Shown: in pieces, positions 1 through 7,136 of the stretch | Position numbering within the stretch: the first letter of the stretch is position 1 | Layout: the number at the start of each line of letters is the position of its first letter | Source of the DNA: Paenibacillus hemerocallicola | Lineage (GTDB): Bacteria > Bacillota > Bacilli > Paenibacillales > NBRC-103111 | Direction: 5' to 3' | Length of the DNA: 35,299 nucleotides | NCBI RefSeq assembly: GCF_006265175.1 | Contig: NZ_VDCQ01000087.1 | Location: 1 to 35,299 of the forward strand | Translations under genes and position numbers: made by a program | Notes under the pieces: generated by a model | What the model was told of the DNA's origin: nothing | The model's input: only the letters and a program-made list of their open reading frames with translations | The model's database searches: none

Positions 1-36
1 TTCAGTCCTTTGCTCTACCGACTGAGCTACCAAGCC
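1..36 (-). tRNA. tRNA-Phe (anticodon GAA), 5' half, cut by window edge
   Basis: Read on the minus strand, positions 36 to 1 give the 5' acceptor strand GGCTTGG, a D-arm (AGCTCAGTCGGTAGAGC) and the 5' side of the anticodon stem, ending at the anticodon GAA in the last three bases (3..1). GAA reads the Phe codons UUC/UUU. The 3' half lies outside the window. It follows the terminator of a Phe-type T-box leader on the same strand by about 50 bases, and I see no obvious separate promoter in that gap. Confidence 0.9.
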
Positions 37-84
37 TTATTTGGTTTGTCTAATTAAACTGTTCTTTTCGATAAGTAAGAAAAC

Positions 85-345
85 ACAAAAAGCCCTCATC
101 CATAAAGGGACGAGGAGCCGTGGTACCACCCTAATTAGAACACTCCCTACGGAGGTTCTCACTTGTTTGTCATAACGGAAAATATCCGGTGCCCTCTACT
201 TACCAAATAATGGTTTCAAGGGACTGCTTAGGAGTGAACTTCAATCAACCCTATCCCTAGAAACGCTCTCAATCTCCGGCGTTTCCTCCCTGTAAAGCGG
301 TATTGATCTACTTTTCTCCATCATTGCATTTTAGGTTATATACAA
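85..345 (-). promoter_or_regulatory. T-box leader (Phe-type specifier) with terminator
   Basis: The minus strand shows T-box landmarks in order: a Stem I region with an AGTAGA-like motif, a candidate specifier codon TTC followed by A (236..238 within AGTTCACTCC), the AGGGTGGTACCACG T-box sequence (119..132), and a terminator whose arms CCTCGTCC and GGATGAGG (about 93..115) are followed by TTTTT (87..91). TTC fits tRNA-Phe. In this family uncharged tRNA pairs with the specifier and the T-box bulge and favours antitermination. The downstream gene is normally a synthetase or amino-acid gene; here the first thing downstream is tRNA-Phe. Confidence 0.9.
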
Positions 346-353
346 TTTTTCTT

Positions 354-382
354 ATTATATGTTAAACATTGGAATTAGTCAA
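354..382 (-). promoter_or_regulatory. Sigma-A promoter of the T-box leader
   Basis: On the minus strand there is a -35 TTGACT (377..382), a 17-base spacer and a perfect -10 TATAAT (354..359). It lies just upstream of Stem I, so the T-box transcription unit is self-contained and does not depend on the upstream GNAT gene. Confidence 0.8.
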
Positions 383-434
383 TGACAAACATGCACGGGT
401 ACATTGTTTGCAATAAGATATAAGGTATTTACGT

Positions 435-516
435 AAACTGCCCGTTACTTCAATAGGCCGCCGATTGCCGGCAGCCTTCTTAATCACCTATTGAGCTATC
501 GTACCCGTTAGCTTAA
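435..516 (+). repeat. Dispersed hairpin repeat, copy A
   Basis: Complete copy of the window's repeat family. The 5' core AAACTGCCCGTTACTTCAAT is followed by AGG, an inner hairpin GGCCGCCG/CGGCAGCC, CCTATTGAG and the 3' core CTATCGTACCCGTTAGC plus TTAA. The outer arms CAATAGG/CCTATTG pair perfectly, and CCCGTTA occurs at both ends as a direct repeat. It lies 42 bases downstream of the stop of the minus-strand GNAT gene. Confidence 0.85.
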
Positions 517-558
517 CATCCATAGGAGCAAATTGTGAAGCCCAACTCTTTGCGATAA

Positions 559-1011
559 TCACATCATTTTAATAATAAATCCGGTCTTAACCCCCTGCTG
601 GAAACCACAACTTTCATAAAATTTATGGATTTCCTCTCTCTTAGACCCTGTCATAAGCATGAGTTTATAACAATTTCTCTCCCTGGCATATTCAACGGCC
701 TTATTTAAAACCATTCGGCCGTAACCTTTTTTTCTAAAGTCTGAATGAGTAACGACATTTTCTATTAATCCGTATGGTCTTCCGCTTCTTGTTAAGTTCT
801 TGATCAAAGTTAAGACACAAGACGCGACAATCCTGCGATCAAATTCTACGACAATGATCTTCATCATTTCATCATTAATAATCGCATTCCAGAGGTCTCC
901 GATCTCTTCTAAGTCTAAATCTGGATCGTCTTTGTTTAAATGTTTATACAACTGAAGTATTTCGGCTAATTCATGATCTTGAATATATCTGACTATTGGA
1001 TATGACATCAT
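559..1011 (-). CDS. GNAT-family N-acetyltransferase
   Basis: This is a 150-residue protein with the size and layout of a single-domain GNAT enzyme, which transfers an acetyl group from acetyl-CoA to an amine. The acetyl-CoA pyrophosphate loop is visible as FRKKGYGRMVLNKAVEYAR (about residues 92-111, R/Q-x-x-G-x-G pattern), preceded by a beta strand with IENVVTHSDF, and the usual C-terminal HKFYESCGF motif is present. The substrate cannot be told. The start ATG is supported by AAGGA about seven bases upstream; a second ATG follows immediately. The gene stands alone, with repeat copy A downstream and another GNAT gene upstream on the same strand 127 bases away. It is a typical accessory gene with no visible promoter of its own. 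Confidence 0.85.
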   Translation of the reverse strand: MMSYPIVRYIQDHELAEILQLYKHLNKDDPDLDLEEIGDLWNAIINDEMMKIIVVEFDRRIVASCVLTLIKNLTRSGRPYGLIENVVTHSDFRKKGYGRMVLNKAVEYARERNCYKLMLMTGSKREEIHKFYESCGFQQGVKTGFIIKMM

Positions 1012-1138
1012 GGTACCATCCTTTTAAAGGGGTTCACTAATAACTGCTGCTGCATTAAGTCGCCTTATTAGTTCGACGATACAAAATGTGTTTCCTTTCA
1101 TACGGTAAACCATCTCCAGATGTTCAAGCAACTTTATA

Positions 1139-1594
1139 TCAAATACTTAATTTCAATCGTGGTCCAACTTCACTAAATCCTTCTCTAAGGTAAAAAGCTA
1201 CTGAACGTCCCCATTTTTCTGAATTTGGTGCTCCAACTTCAAGACGTTCCCATCCTTTATCAATAGCAAAATTTTTGACCATAGATAAAAGTCCACGACC
1301 GATTTGGATGGATCTATACTCTGGATAAACAAAAAGTTCCTGAATGACTCCGTATTCTCCAAAAGTGCGGATAGATGACGATTCAAAGACCGATATGAAC
1401 CCAAGATATTCGAATGATGAAGTGTACGCTAGAAAAACTGTGTACTGCTTATTTTCAGAAAGTAGCTTCTTTGATGCTTGGATGTAAGCTTCTTTTTCCA
1501 CCAAAGCTCCCCTAAGCTCTGTAAGCAAATTAACCACCATATCTACAACGATTTCACTGTCATTGCTATCTGCAATCCTAAATTTTGTGACCAA
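1139..1594 (-). CDS. GNAT-family N-acetyltransferase
   Basis: This 151-residue protein shows a GNAT core: beta strand GVIQELFVYPEYRS followed by the acetyl-CoA loop IQIGRGLLSMVKNFA (about residues 83-111) and the C-terminal SVAFYLREGFSEVG motif. The expected chemistry is acetyl-CoA-dependent N-acetylation; the substrate is unknown. The start is a TTG preceded by a purine-rich GGGAGGGAAGG stretch. It begins 63 bases after the stop of the glyA paralogue on the same strand, so it may be co-transcribed from the ZTP-controlled promoter. It is not closely similar to the neighbouring GNAT at 559-1011, so a recent duplication is unlikely. Confidence 0.85.
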   Translation of the reverse strand: MVTKFRIADSNDSEIVVDMVVNLLTELRGALVEKEAYIQASKKLLSENKQYTVFLAYTSSFEYLGFISVFESSSIRTFGEYGVIQELFVYPEYRSIQIGRGLLSMVKNFAIDKGWERLEVGAPNSEKWGRSVAFYLREGFSEVGPRLKLSI

Positions 1595-1657
1595 ACCCTT
1601 CCCTCCCAGAGTCTCAAAGCCGGACCTTGACTATTACAAATCACGCCCACATACTTC

Positions 1658-2968
1658 TCAAACGAATTGTCCCGGTGCGAACCGCTCCATCATAGTGGCG
1701 ATTTCTTTGCGTATTTGCTCCAACTCGGCGTCGTTATCGGCCCCTTGGGTGGCACGTACGATCCAATCCCCAATTTGCCGCATTTCCGCTTCTTTCATTC
1801 CCAGCGTCGTTACGGCCGGCGTGCCGAGCCGGATGCCGGACGGGTACCAGGGCTTCTTGTCGCCGGGCACGGCGTTTTTGTTAGCAATGATGCCGGCCCG
1901 TTCCCAGCGAAAAGAAAGCCAATGCCCATCCTTGGCAGCCAGCCCGTTATCTGAATGAACGATATCGAGAAGCAGCAGATGATTCTCAGTTCGTCCGCCC
2001 ATCAGACGGAAGCCCTCAGCCTGCAAATGTTCCGCTAGCGTCTTCGCATTGCGGACAATCTGCCCGGCGTACTGCTTGTATTCCCCGCTCATCGCTTCAC
2101 GGAAGGCGATTGCCATGGCTGCAACCGTATTCATGTGCGGTCCTCCCTGAAGTCCCGGAAACACCGCTTGGTCAATTGCCGGACCTAACTCTTTCTTGCA
2201 TAGGATGAGTCCGGCTCTCGGTCCGCGCAGCATTTTGTGCGTGGTCGTGGTGACGATATCGGCATGCGGGAACGGATGGGGGTGATGCCCGGTCACGCAC
2301 AGCCCGCAAATGTGAGCGATATCGGCGACAAGCAACGCGCCGGCCTCTTTGGCGATTTCCCCCAAGCGCTGAAAATCGATCTGCAACGGATAAGCAGTCG
2401 CCCCGCAGATGATCAGCTTGGGTGAATGGAGGCGTGCCAGCTCGCGGATTTCGTCATAGTCCAGCTCGTAGTCGACGTTCAGCCGGTATGAAACGGCTCG
2501 ATATGATGCGCCCGTCATGTTGACGTGGTGCCCGTGGGTCAAGTGTCCACCGTAGTCCAACGAAAGCCCGAGAAACGTATCCCCCGGTTTCAAAAACGCA
2601 TGCAGCACCGCAAGATTGGCTGGCGAGCCACTCAAGGGCTGCACATTGGCATGATACGCTTGCGGATTCGGCGTAAACAGCTTCAGCGCCCTTTCGATGG
2701 CCAAACGCTCTAAGGCGTTCGTGTTCGCCTGTCCGCGATAGTACCGCCCGTTTTTCTGCATGCTTCGTTCGCCGTTTTCCCAAAAATACGGATAGCCTTC
2801 GGCGTACTTGTTCGTGAATGAAGAGGCCAGCGCCAGCCGGACCGCCATGGATGAATAGTTTTCCGACGGGATGAGTGCAAGCGTGCTTTTTTGACGAATG
2901 CTTTCCGCATCCATCATGGCCGCTACCTCGGGGTCGTGCAGGTCCAAATACGTCTGAATCGTTTCCAC
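1658..2968 (-). CDS. glyA: Serine hydroxymethyltransferase paralogue (PLP enzyme)
   Basis: This 436-residue fold-type I PLP enzyme is recognisable as SHMT, which interconverts serine plus tetrahydrofolate with glycine plus methylene-THF. Visible signatures are LALIPSENY, KYAEGYP, NVQPLSGSPAN, VADIAHICGL, the PLP-lysine motif TTTTHKMLRGPRAG (about residues 240-253) and FPGLQGGPH. It departs from canonical SHMT after YAEGYP: instead of a short GRRYYGG loop it has about ten extra residues (FWENGERSMQKNGRYYRGQ), so it is probably a specialised paralogue or acts on a related hydroxymethyl or aldol substrate. The start is GTG with GGAG rather far upstream. Control by the ZTP riboswitch upstream fits one-carbon/folate metabolism. 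The C-terminus (MERFAPGQFV) looks intact. Confidence 0.88.
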   Translation of the reverse strand: METIQTYLDLHDPEVAAMMDAESIRQKSTLALIPSENYSSMAVRLALASSFTNKYAEGYPYFWENGERSMQKNGRYYRGQANTNALERLAIERALKLFTPNPQAYHANVQPLSGSPANLAVLHAFLKPGDTFLGLSLDYGGHLTHGHHVNMTGASYRAVSYRLNVDYELDYDEIRELARLHSPKLIICGATAYPLQIDFQRLGEIAKEAGALLVADIAHICGLCVTGHHPHPFPHADIVTTTTHKMLRGPRAGLILCKKELGPAIDQAVFPGLQGGPHMNTVAAMAIAFREAMSGEYKQYAGQIVRNAKTLAEHLQAEGFRLMGGRTENHLLLLDIVHSDNGLAAKDGHWLSFRWERAGIIANKNAVPGDKKPWYPSGIRLGTPAVTTLGMKEAEMRQIGDWIVRATQGADNDAELEQIRKEIATMMERFAPGQFV

Positions 2969-3007
2969 CTTCGATCAACTCTCCTTCGCTGGATTGGATT
3001 GGGAAAA

Positions 3008-3118
3008 CAAAAAAGAGCGCTTAATCCAAAGATTAACCACTCTCGCCCAGGCGTACGGCACATACCCCGCGTGCTTCCTCATGGTTCCCCATGCTCCGCC
3101 AGTCACACGCAGTACCTT
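3008..3118 (-). promoter_or_regulatory. ZTP (pfl-type) riboswitch with terminator, upstream of glyA
   Basis: The minus strand reads GTGTGACTGGCGGA, then GGGGAACC, then GCCGTACGCCTGGGC, which are the conserved blocks of the ZTP/pfl aptamer. Next comes a terminator hairpin whose arms GAGTGGTTAATC and GATTAAGCGCTC pair almost throughout and are followed by TTTTTT (about 3008..3044). ZTP accumulates when 10-formyl-THF is short; binding stops termination. SHMT genes are established members of this regulon, so leader and gene agree. Confidence 0.85.
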
Positions 3119-3130
3119 TTATTTAGTCAT

Positions 3131-3159
3131 ATTATACCAAATATTCTGATAGTTAACAA
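3131..3159 (-). promoter_or_regulatory. Sigma-A promoter of the ZTP leader / glyA
   Basis: On the minus strand there is a -35 TTGTTA (3154..3159), a 17-base spacer and a perfect -10 TATAAT (3131..3136), ending about a dozen bases before the aptamer. Confidence 0.75.
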
Positions 3160-3179
3160 TCATCCTTTGCGAAGGCATT

Positions 3180-3330
3180 CCACCCCACTTGGAAATGGTT
3201 GCGTCCATGCTTATTACCGTTATCCGTGAACTCTGCTGTTTTTATTAATGTAGCAGGATTTCAGGACCTACCAGCCATATGGAACCGTAAATTTGATATC
3301 CACTTACCCAGTATGAAAGACACAATTGCA
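3180..3330. other. Intergenic stretch with no recognisable gene
   Basis: Between the glyA promoter and repeat copy B I see no convincing gene on either strand. Short open frames exist, but none has a ribosome binding site or a recognisable motif. It could be remnant DNA from the same rearrangement that brought in the IS element. Confidence 0.4.
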
Positions 3331-3385
3331 GTAAACTGCCCGTTAGTTCAGCGCCGCGAATCCACCCATGAGGATTCCGCGGCCC
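3331..3385 (+). repeat. Dispersed hairpin repeat, copy B (5' half)
   Basis: The 5' core AAACTGCCCGTTAGTTCA is followed by a strong hairpin, CCGCGAATCC/GGATTCCGCGG. The expected 3' core (CTATCGT...CCGTTAG) is absent; the sequence runs instead into the remnant next to the IS element. Confidence 0.7.
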
Positions 3386-3511
3386 TTATTCTCGCTTTCC
3401 AGAGGAGGCGGGTTGGATGTGACGGTTACTGTTAAAGTGTTGGCGGGACCTCTTTCTGCTTTAATCTGGCTGGCTTAAGGTTTGAAAATTGCCCCAGAGC
3501 ATCTTAATAAT

Positions 3512-3950
3512 CTAGAGCGTGTCTTCAAACCTAAGCCAAAGCAAAATAGAGGCCAGCGACAAAAAGGCCGCAAATGTGCAGGTTAGCTTATCATAACGAG
3601 TTGCCAGTCTACGATAATGTTTCAACTTATCGAAGAGGCATTCTACGAGATGGCGTTCTTTGTAGAGCCACCAATCGCACGTTCGCTGAACTTTGCGGTG
3701 TTTGCGGCTCGGAATGACGGCGATCGCTTGTTGCCCCTCAATAGTTCCAGAATGTTGTTCATGTCGTAGCCTCGATCGGCAATCACGGTCTTCCCTGTGA
3801 GATCCATGGCCTGAAGCATTTCAAAGCCTTTCACACAGTCGTGGCTATTTCCAGCGGTCAGTTCAAAGCGTAATGGATTGCCTAGCGCATCTACGATAGC
3901 AAGGATTTTGGTTGTTATTCCGCCTCTGGATCGTCCGATGGCCTGATTTT
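3512..3950 (-). pseudogene. IS5-type transposase orfB frame, frameshifted
   Basis: Read in the proper frame this stretch encodes the C-terminal DDE part of an IS5-type transposase: GRSRGGITTKI, VDALGNPLRFELTAGN, VIADRGYD (catalytic-site region), then PSRKHRKVQRTCDWWLYKE, RHLVECLFDKLKHYRRLATR and a final FEDTL. Two frame changes are needed. One near 3945-3953 (AACAAAATC) joins orfA and could be the programmed -1 shift known in this family. A second at about 3733-3738 (GGGGCAACAAG) interrupts the DDE domain and looks like a real lesion, because the open frame ends in a premature stop at 3643 instead of continuing to the family's usual C-terminus. Confidence 0.75.
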
Positions 3951-4289
3951 GTTGCCCCCTTTTGCGCCTGCGCCATGCTGATGGACGCGGACGATGGTGG
4001 CATCGATCATGATAGGTTCAAAATCAGGGGATACGGATACATGCTTCAGAATTTCATCCCATATCCCTGCGATCTGCCAGCGACGGAAACGCGTGTACAC
4101 CGTTTTCCATGAGCAGTAATGTTCGGGCAGGTCCCACCACGGTGCTCCGGACCTAGCGACCCAAAGCATGGCATTCAGCATCATGCGGTTATCTTTCGCA
4201 ATTCGTCCACCTTGACGTTTTCGTTCGGGTGGAAGCAAATCTTTAATTTGATCCCATTGATCATCGCGTATTTCGTATCGTCTTCTCAT
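3915..4289 (-). CDS. IS5-type transposase orfA (N-terminal part)
   Basis: This 124-residue frame begins MRRRYEIRDDQWDQIKDLLPP and contains NAMLWVARSGAPWWDLPE and WKTVYTRFRRWQ, the DUF4096-type N-terminal DNA-binding half of IS5-group transposases, then MIDATIVRVHQHGAGAKGG with the first catalytic Asp of the DDE triad. It ends shortly after the likely -1 frameshift site, where the frame for GRSRGGITTKI begins. As it stands it would give a truncated protein, and even after frameshifting the downstream frame is broken, so the transposase is probably non-functional. Confidence 0.8.
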   Translation of the reverse strand: MRRRYEIRDDQWDQIKDLLPPERKRQGGRIAKDNRMMLNAMLWVARSGAPWWDLPEHYCSWKTVYTRFRRWQIAGIWDEILKHVSVSPDFEPIMIDATIVRVHQHGAGAKGGNKIRPSDDPEAE

Positions 4290-4339
4290 AGGAGAAATTT
4301 ACCATGTCCAAATATAACAACATATTAGGGAGGGTCTTA

Positions 4340-4440
4340 CTAACCAATACCCAGCAAGACTTTTTAGTCTTTCCATTTTCTTGTAGCCAAATCCTCAGAT
4401 CCTCTCTCGATTTTGCTGGAATCAGATTTTCAATTTCCAT
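4340..4440 (-). pseudogene. YdeI/OmdA-family protein, 5' fragment next to IS
   Basis: A minus-strand frame from the ATG at 4440 reads MEIENLIPAKSREDLRIWL, then QENGKTKKSCWVLVSK, which resembles the N-terminus of YdeI/OmdA-type proteins (SRxELRxWLxxN...W). It then runs into the IS region. On the far side of the IS, just below 3512, the same strand contains LWGNFQTL, reminiscent of the C-terminal part of that family, which suggests that the IS replaced the middle of the gene. That second match is short and only suggestive. Confidence 0.5.
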
Positions 4441-4501
4441 AGATAAAATACATTTTCCTTTCTAAATTGATTCATAATCCCATAGTATACCTGTTATAAT
4501 T

Positions 4502-4537
4502 AAAAAAATGGTCTTTAATTGCAAGACCATTTTTTTA
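4502..4537. terminator. Bidirectional rho-independent terminator
   Basis: A near-perfect inverted repeat, AAAAAAATGGTCT / AGACCATTTTTTT, with a ten-base loop gives a T-run on either strand. It directly follows the stop of the PhnB-like gene on the minus strand and would also insulate the YdeI remnant. Confidence 0.8.
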
Positions 4538-4542
4538 ACGAG

Positions 4543-5006
4543 TTACCGTTTGTCAGAAATCACTTTATCAAGGAACTTATCTGCGTCACTATTAAATTTC
4601 CAGACAATACCAAATTTATCAACCAACATTCCGAAGCAAGAAGACCAAGGCATTTCTGATAACGGCATGATAACATAACCACCTACAGACAAATTAGAAA
4701 AGTAATTTTCCAGTGTCTGCTTATCATCAATAACGATACTAATCAGTATATTGTTGCCTTTAACCAACTCGCCCGTTACACTCTTCATCGAAGATAGAAT
4801 ATCCGACATCATGATTTTCCCGCCTGCGAATTCGATTGAAGACTCCAGATCAAATTTAATTCATTTTCTGGCAATGGATAGTTTGGATCTTGCGGAAAAT
4901 CGCTGAATCTTACTTTTTTTACCTCATTTGCATGTAAAGCCTCCGAATAAATTTCAATCGCTTGTTCTGCGATTCCATCAAAGTTTAAATATGCAATAGC
5001 TGCCAT
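4543..5006 (-). pseudogene. PhnB-like VOC protein, split by a frameshift
   Basis: The N-terminal half starts at ATG 5006 behind a strong AGGAGG (MAAIAYLNFDGIAEQAIEIY, PQDPNYPLPENELNL). The C-terminal half continues in another frame (LESSIEFAGGKIMMSDILSS, LSVGGYVIMPLSEMPWSSCF, DKFGIVWKF, ending at 4543). Together they make a full-length PhnB/3-demethylubiquinone-like VOC domain of about 150 residues. The frame changes by one base around 4835-4850, so the gene appears inactivated unless the sequence has an error there. VOC proteins of this kind have varied or unknown substrates. It is divergent from a WYL regulator across an interval with a perfect palindrome, so it is the probable target of that regulator. 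Confidence 0.75.
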
Positions 5007-5052
5007 TAAGTCATACCTCCTTCTTGTGATAAATGAAGTATAATGTATAAGC

Positions 5053-5072
5053 GGTGACATACGTATGTCACC
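5053..5072. promoter_or_regulatory. 20-bp perfect palindrome, probable WYL-regulator operator
   Basis: GGTGACATAC/GTATGTCACC is a perfect 20-bp palindrome lying in the 100-base divergent interval between the PhnB-like gene (start 5006) and the WYL regulator (start 5107), close to the TATACT/TATAAT-like promoter elements. Its position suggests an operator that controls both directions. Confidence 0.65.
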
Positions 5073-5106
5073 TTTTAAAATATAGTCAAAAAACAGAGGG
5101 GAAAAT

Positions 5107-6048
5107 ATGGAGAAGGTTGAGAGATTAATATCCATCATCATGATATTGCTGAATAAAAATATCGTTTCAACAAAAGAATTTGCACAATTATTTAACGTTT
5201 CCAAAAGAACAATTCTTCGTGATATGGACACACTGAGTTTATCAAACATCCCGATCTATTCTATCAATGGAATTAATGGCGGCTACGGCATTATGGATGA
5301 ATACAAGGTTGATAAACGTCTTTTAAGCAGCTCCGACTTGGAGAATATATTGACTGCACTCGGCGGATTGGAACAAATTCTAATTAGCGAAGAAGTTGAA
5401 GTGACCATAAAAAAGATAGAAGCCATGGTTAGCCCATTGTCTCCGAAAGGTTCAATCCAACTGTCATTTTATGATTGGGAGGGACGGTCTGAGATTCTTC
5501 AAACCTTGAAGATATACCAAGAATCGATATTAAAGAGAAGGTTAGTTTCATTTGATTATATAGATAAAAATGGCACCACGACGAATAGAATTGTCGAGCC
5601 ATATCAGCTTCATTTTAGTGAGTCGAGTTGGTATTTGAAGGGATTCTGTTTACATCGTCAGAGATATAGAACATTTAAATTATCCAGGATCGATCATCTT
5701 ACTATGGATGATGAAAACACATTTAACCCTAGAGATTATTTATTGGAGCAAGAACATGAAGCAAGTTATCAACCGCAACTAGTCGCTATTAAGGCGTTGA
5801 TTTCGCCTAACATAAAAGATCAATTCATTGAAAGGTTCGGTCGAAAGAGTATTGAAAACTATAGTGCTGAATATTTCTTAGCCACCATCTATGTTCCTCA
5901 AAACAGTATTGGCTTTCAATTTTTAGCGAGCTTCGGGACAAATCTGGAAATAGTCGAGCCAAAAACCTATGTTGAAGAATTTAGAGATTATTTGAATAAA
6001 ATGGTGGAGAAGTATCTTCAAAAGGCTCCCATTAACATCAAAATGTGA
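5107..6048 (+). CDS. WYL-domain transcriptional regulator (DeoR-type wHTH)
   Basis: This 313-residue protein has an N-terminal winged helix (residues 1-60; VSTKEFAQLFNVSKRTILRD is the HTH), a linker, and a WYL domain with RRLVSFDYIDKNG, RIVEPYQLHFSESSWYLKGF and RTFKLSRIDHL (about residues 140-200), then a WCX-like C-terminal extension. Such proteins are ligand-responsive repressors or activators, usually acting on a divergent neighbour. Here the neighbour is a frameshifted PhnB-like gene, with a perfect palindrome between them. The start ATG follows an AGAGGGGAAAAT ribosome binding site. Length is typical for the family and no lesion is visible. Confidence 0.9.
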   Translation: MEKVERLISIIMILLNKNIVSTKEFAQLFNVSKRTILRDMDTLSLSNIPIYSINGINGGYGIMDEYKVDKRLLSSSDLENILTALGGLEQILISEEVEVTIKKIEAMVSPLSPKGSIQLSFYDWEGRSEILQTLKIYQESILKRRLVSFDYIDKNGTTTNRIVEPYQLHFSESSWYLKGFCLHRQRYRTFKLSRIDHLTMDDENTFNPRDYLLEQEHEASYQPQLVAIKALISPNIKDQFIERFGRKSIENYSAEYFLATIYVPQNSIGFQFLASFGTNLEIVEPKTYVEEFRDYLNKMVEKYLQKAPINIKM

Positions 6049-6062
6049 GCCTCTTTGGTTTT
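6023..6062 (+). terminator. Terminator overlapping the WYL gene's 3' end
   Basis: GGCTCCCATT and AATGTGAGCC form a stem overlapping the last codons and stop of the WYL gene, followed by CTCTTTGGTTTT. It separates the gene from the convergent kinase gene. Confidence 0.6.
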
Positions 6063-6096
6063 CCACGGCGTAATAAACTTCGATTTCCATAAGTAT

Positions 6097-7019
6097 TCAT
6101 GATGATACATGATGTATTAACGCTTCTGCATGAATAACATTGTCGATAAGGAAAGCACATTCTTCAAGCGATGAACCTTTCTCCAAATCGTCGCATACCC
6201 ATATTGCAGTTTCCACGTAAAGACAGAGCTTAAGTATTTTGCTCGGAATATCAAGTTTATTGGCTAAGTCACACACAACCTCTTCAATTTCTTGAAACTT
6301 CTCTGGCGATAATGTATCGCTGAACTCATTTAATAAAAAACGTGACATATCAAAAATAGGATCACCAATTACTCCTTTAGGGTCAATTAGGGTGTATTCC
6401 CCACTTTGGTTCAAAATAATATTTCCATGATGAAGGTCACCATGGAGCAGCATTTTACGAGGATATAAAGCAGAAACTGACAAACATATTTCTTTTGCTC
6501 TTTCTATGTGTTTGTATAATTCCTTACAGTCCTCTCGCTTACTTAGATAGTCCACGCTCTTTTCAATCCACTCTATATAGGTCGGATATTGAGCGATTCT
6601 ACCGGGGGCAATATGCAATCCATTAAACAAAGAATAAAATATAAATATTCTTTCTTCACGTGGATTCCCGTGGAGCAATGAATCACCGGGCTGTATGCCT
6701 TCTTCAAGGATAACACCGTTTTGAATGTCTGCGTTATAAACTTTACAAAATCGTCTACCGTTATATTCGCATAATGTATTATGCTCAGTTACAGCCTCTC
6801 TGCATGGTTTACCTATTTTCAGCACCGTATTTCCATACAACTTCGAACAACATTTAAAAACGCAGTTAGCGGAATATGAATGTACAAGTTCAAAATCATA
6901 CAACTTCCATCTTTCAGTGTATGTTACGATATCGCGTAGTACTTTTTCGTAAAACTCTTCTCCAAAACGATTGATGATATTCTCGGTTTCATCCCGCTTA
7001 AAACAATAATACTTTCCAT
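6097..7019 (-). pseudogene. APH(6)/hydroxyurea-kinase-like phosphotransferase, frameshifted near its start
   Basis: The intact frame (TTG 6903 to 6097) encodes an aminoglycoside/hydroxyurea kinase-like protein: GVILEEGIQPGDSLLHG, the catalytic loop LLHGDLHHGNIILN and the metal-binding LIDPKGVIGDPIFD. The frame stays open upstream and encodes the family N-terminus (YYCFKRDETENIINRFGEEF, VTYTERWKL), but it has no ATG, GTG or TTG. An ATG at 7019 with GGAG nine bases upstream (MES...) is one base out of frame; adding a single T after codon 3 would give a continuous MESYYCFKRDE start. So the gene probably suffered a one-base deletion, or translation begins late at a TTG and loses about 38 residues. 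The predicted role is ATP-dependent phosphorylation of a streptomycin-like aminoglycoside; the substrate is unproven. Confidence 0.75.
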
Positions 7020-7104
7020 GTTCTATTGCTCCGCACCGTCCTCTCTTCCAGGCCGCCGTTACCGTTAGCGATGCCCCTGTTCTTTCCTCGGCAGATCTTT
7101 GGGT

Positions 7105-7136
7105 AGTCCCTTAAACTATACTGCCATGTTTAGTTG
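7105..7136 (+). repeat. Degenerate dispersed repeat (5' core)
   Basis: TATACTGCCATGTTTAGTTGAA matches the repeat 5' core (ACTGCCCGTTAGTTCAA) with a small insertion. The stop codon of the nucleotidyltransferase gene (TAA, 7130..7132 read on the minus strand) lies inside it, as in better-preserved copies E and F. Nearby CCGTTACCGTTAGCGATGCC (about 7056) may be a further fragment. Confidence 0.4.

Larger units (their letters stand above)
3512..4345 (-). mobile_element. IS5-family-like insertion sequence, degenerate
   Basis: The element carries a two-frame IS5-type transposase on the minus strand (orfA 3915..4289 and an orfB frame ending at 3512). The orfB product ends in FEDTL directly at GAGCGTGTCTTC, the sort of position where an IS terminus lies. 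I could not match a convincing inverted repeat at the other side (near AGACCCTCCC, about 4330..4340), so the outer limits are approximate and target duplications were not resolved. It sits within a YdeI/OmdA-family gene remnant whose 5' end is at 4440. One extra frameshift in orfB indicates that it is probably no longer active. Confidence 0.7.
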
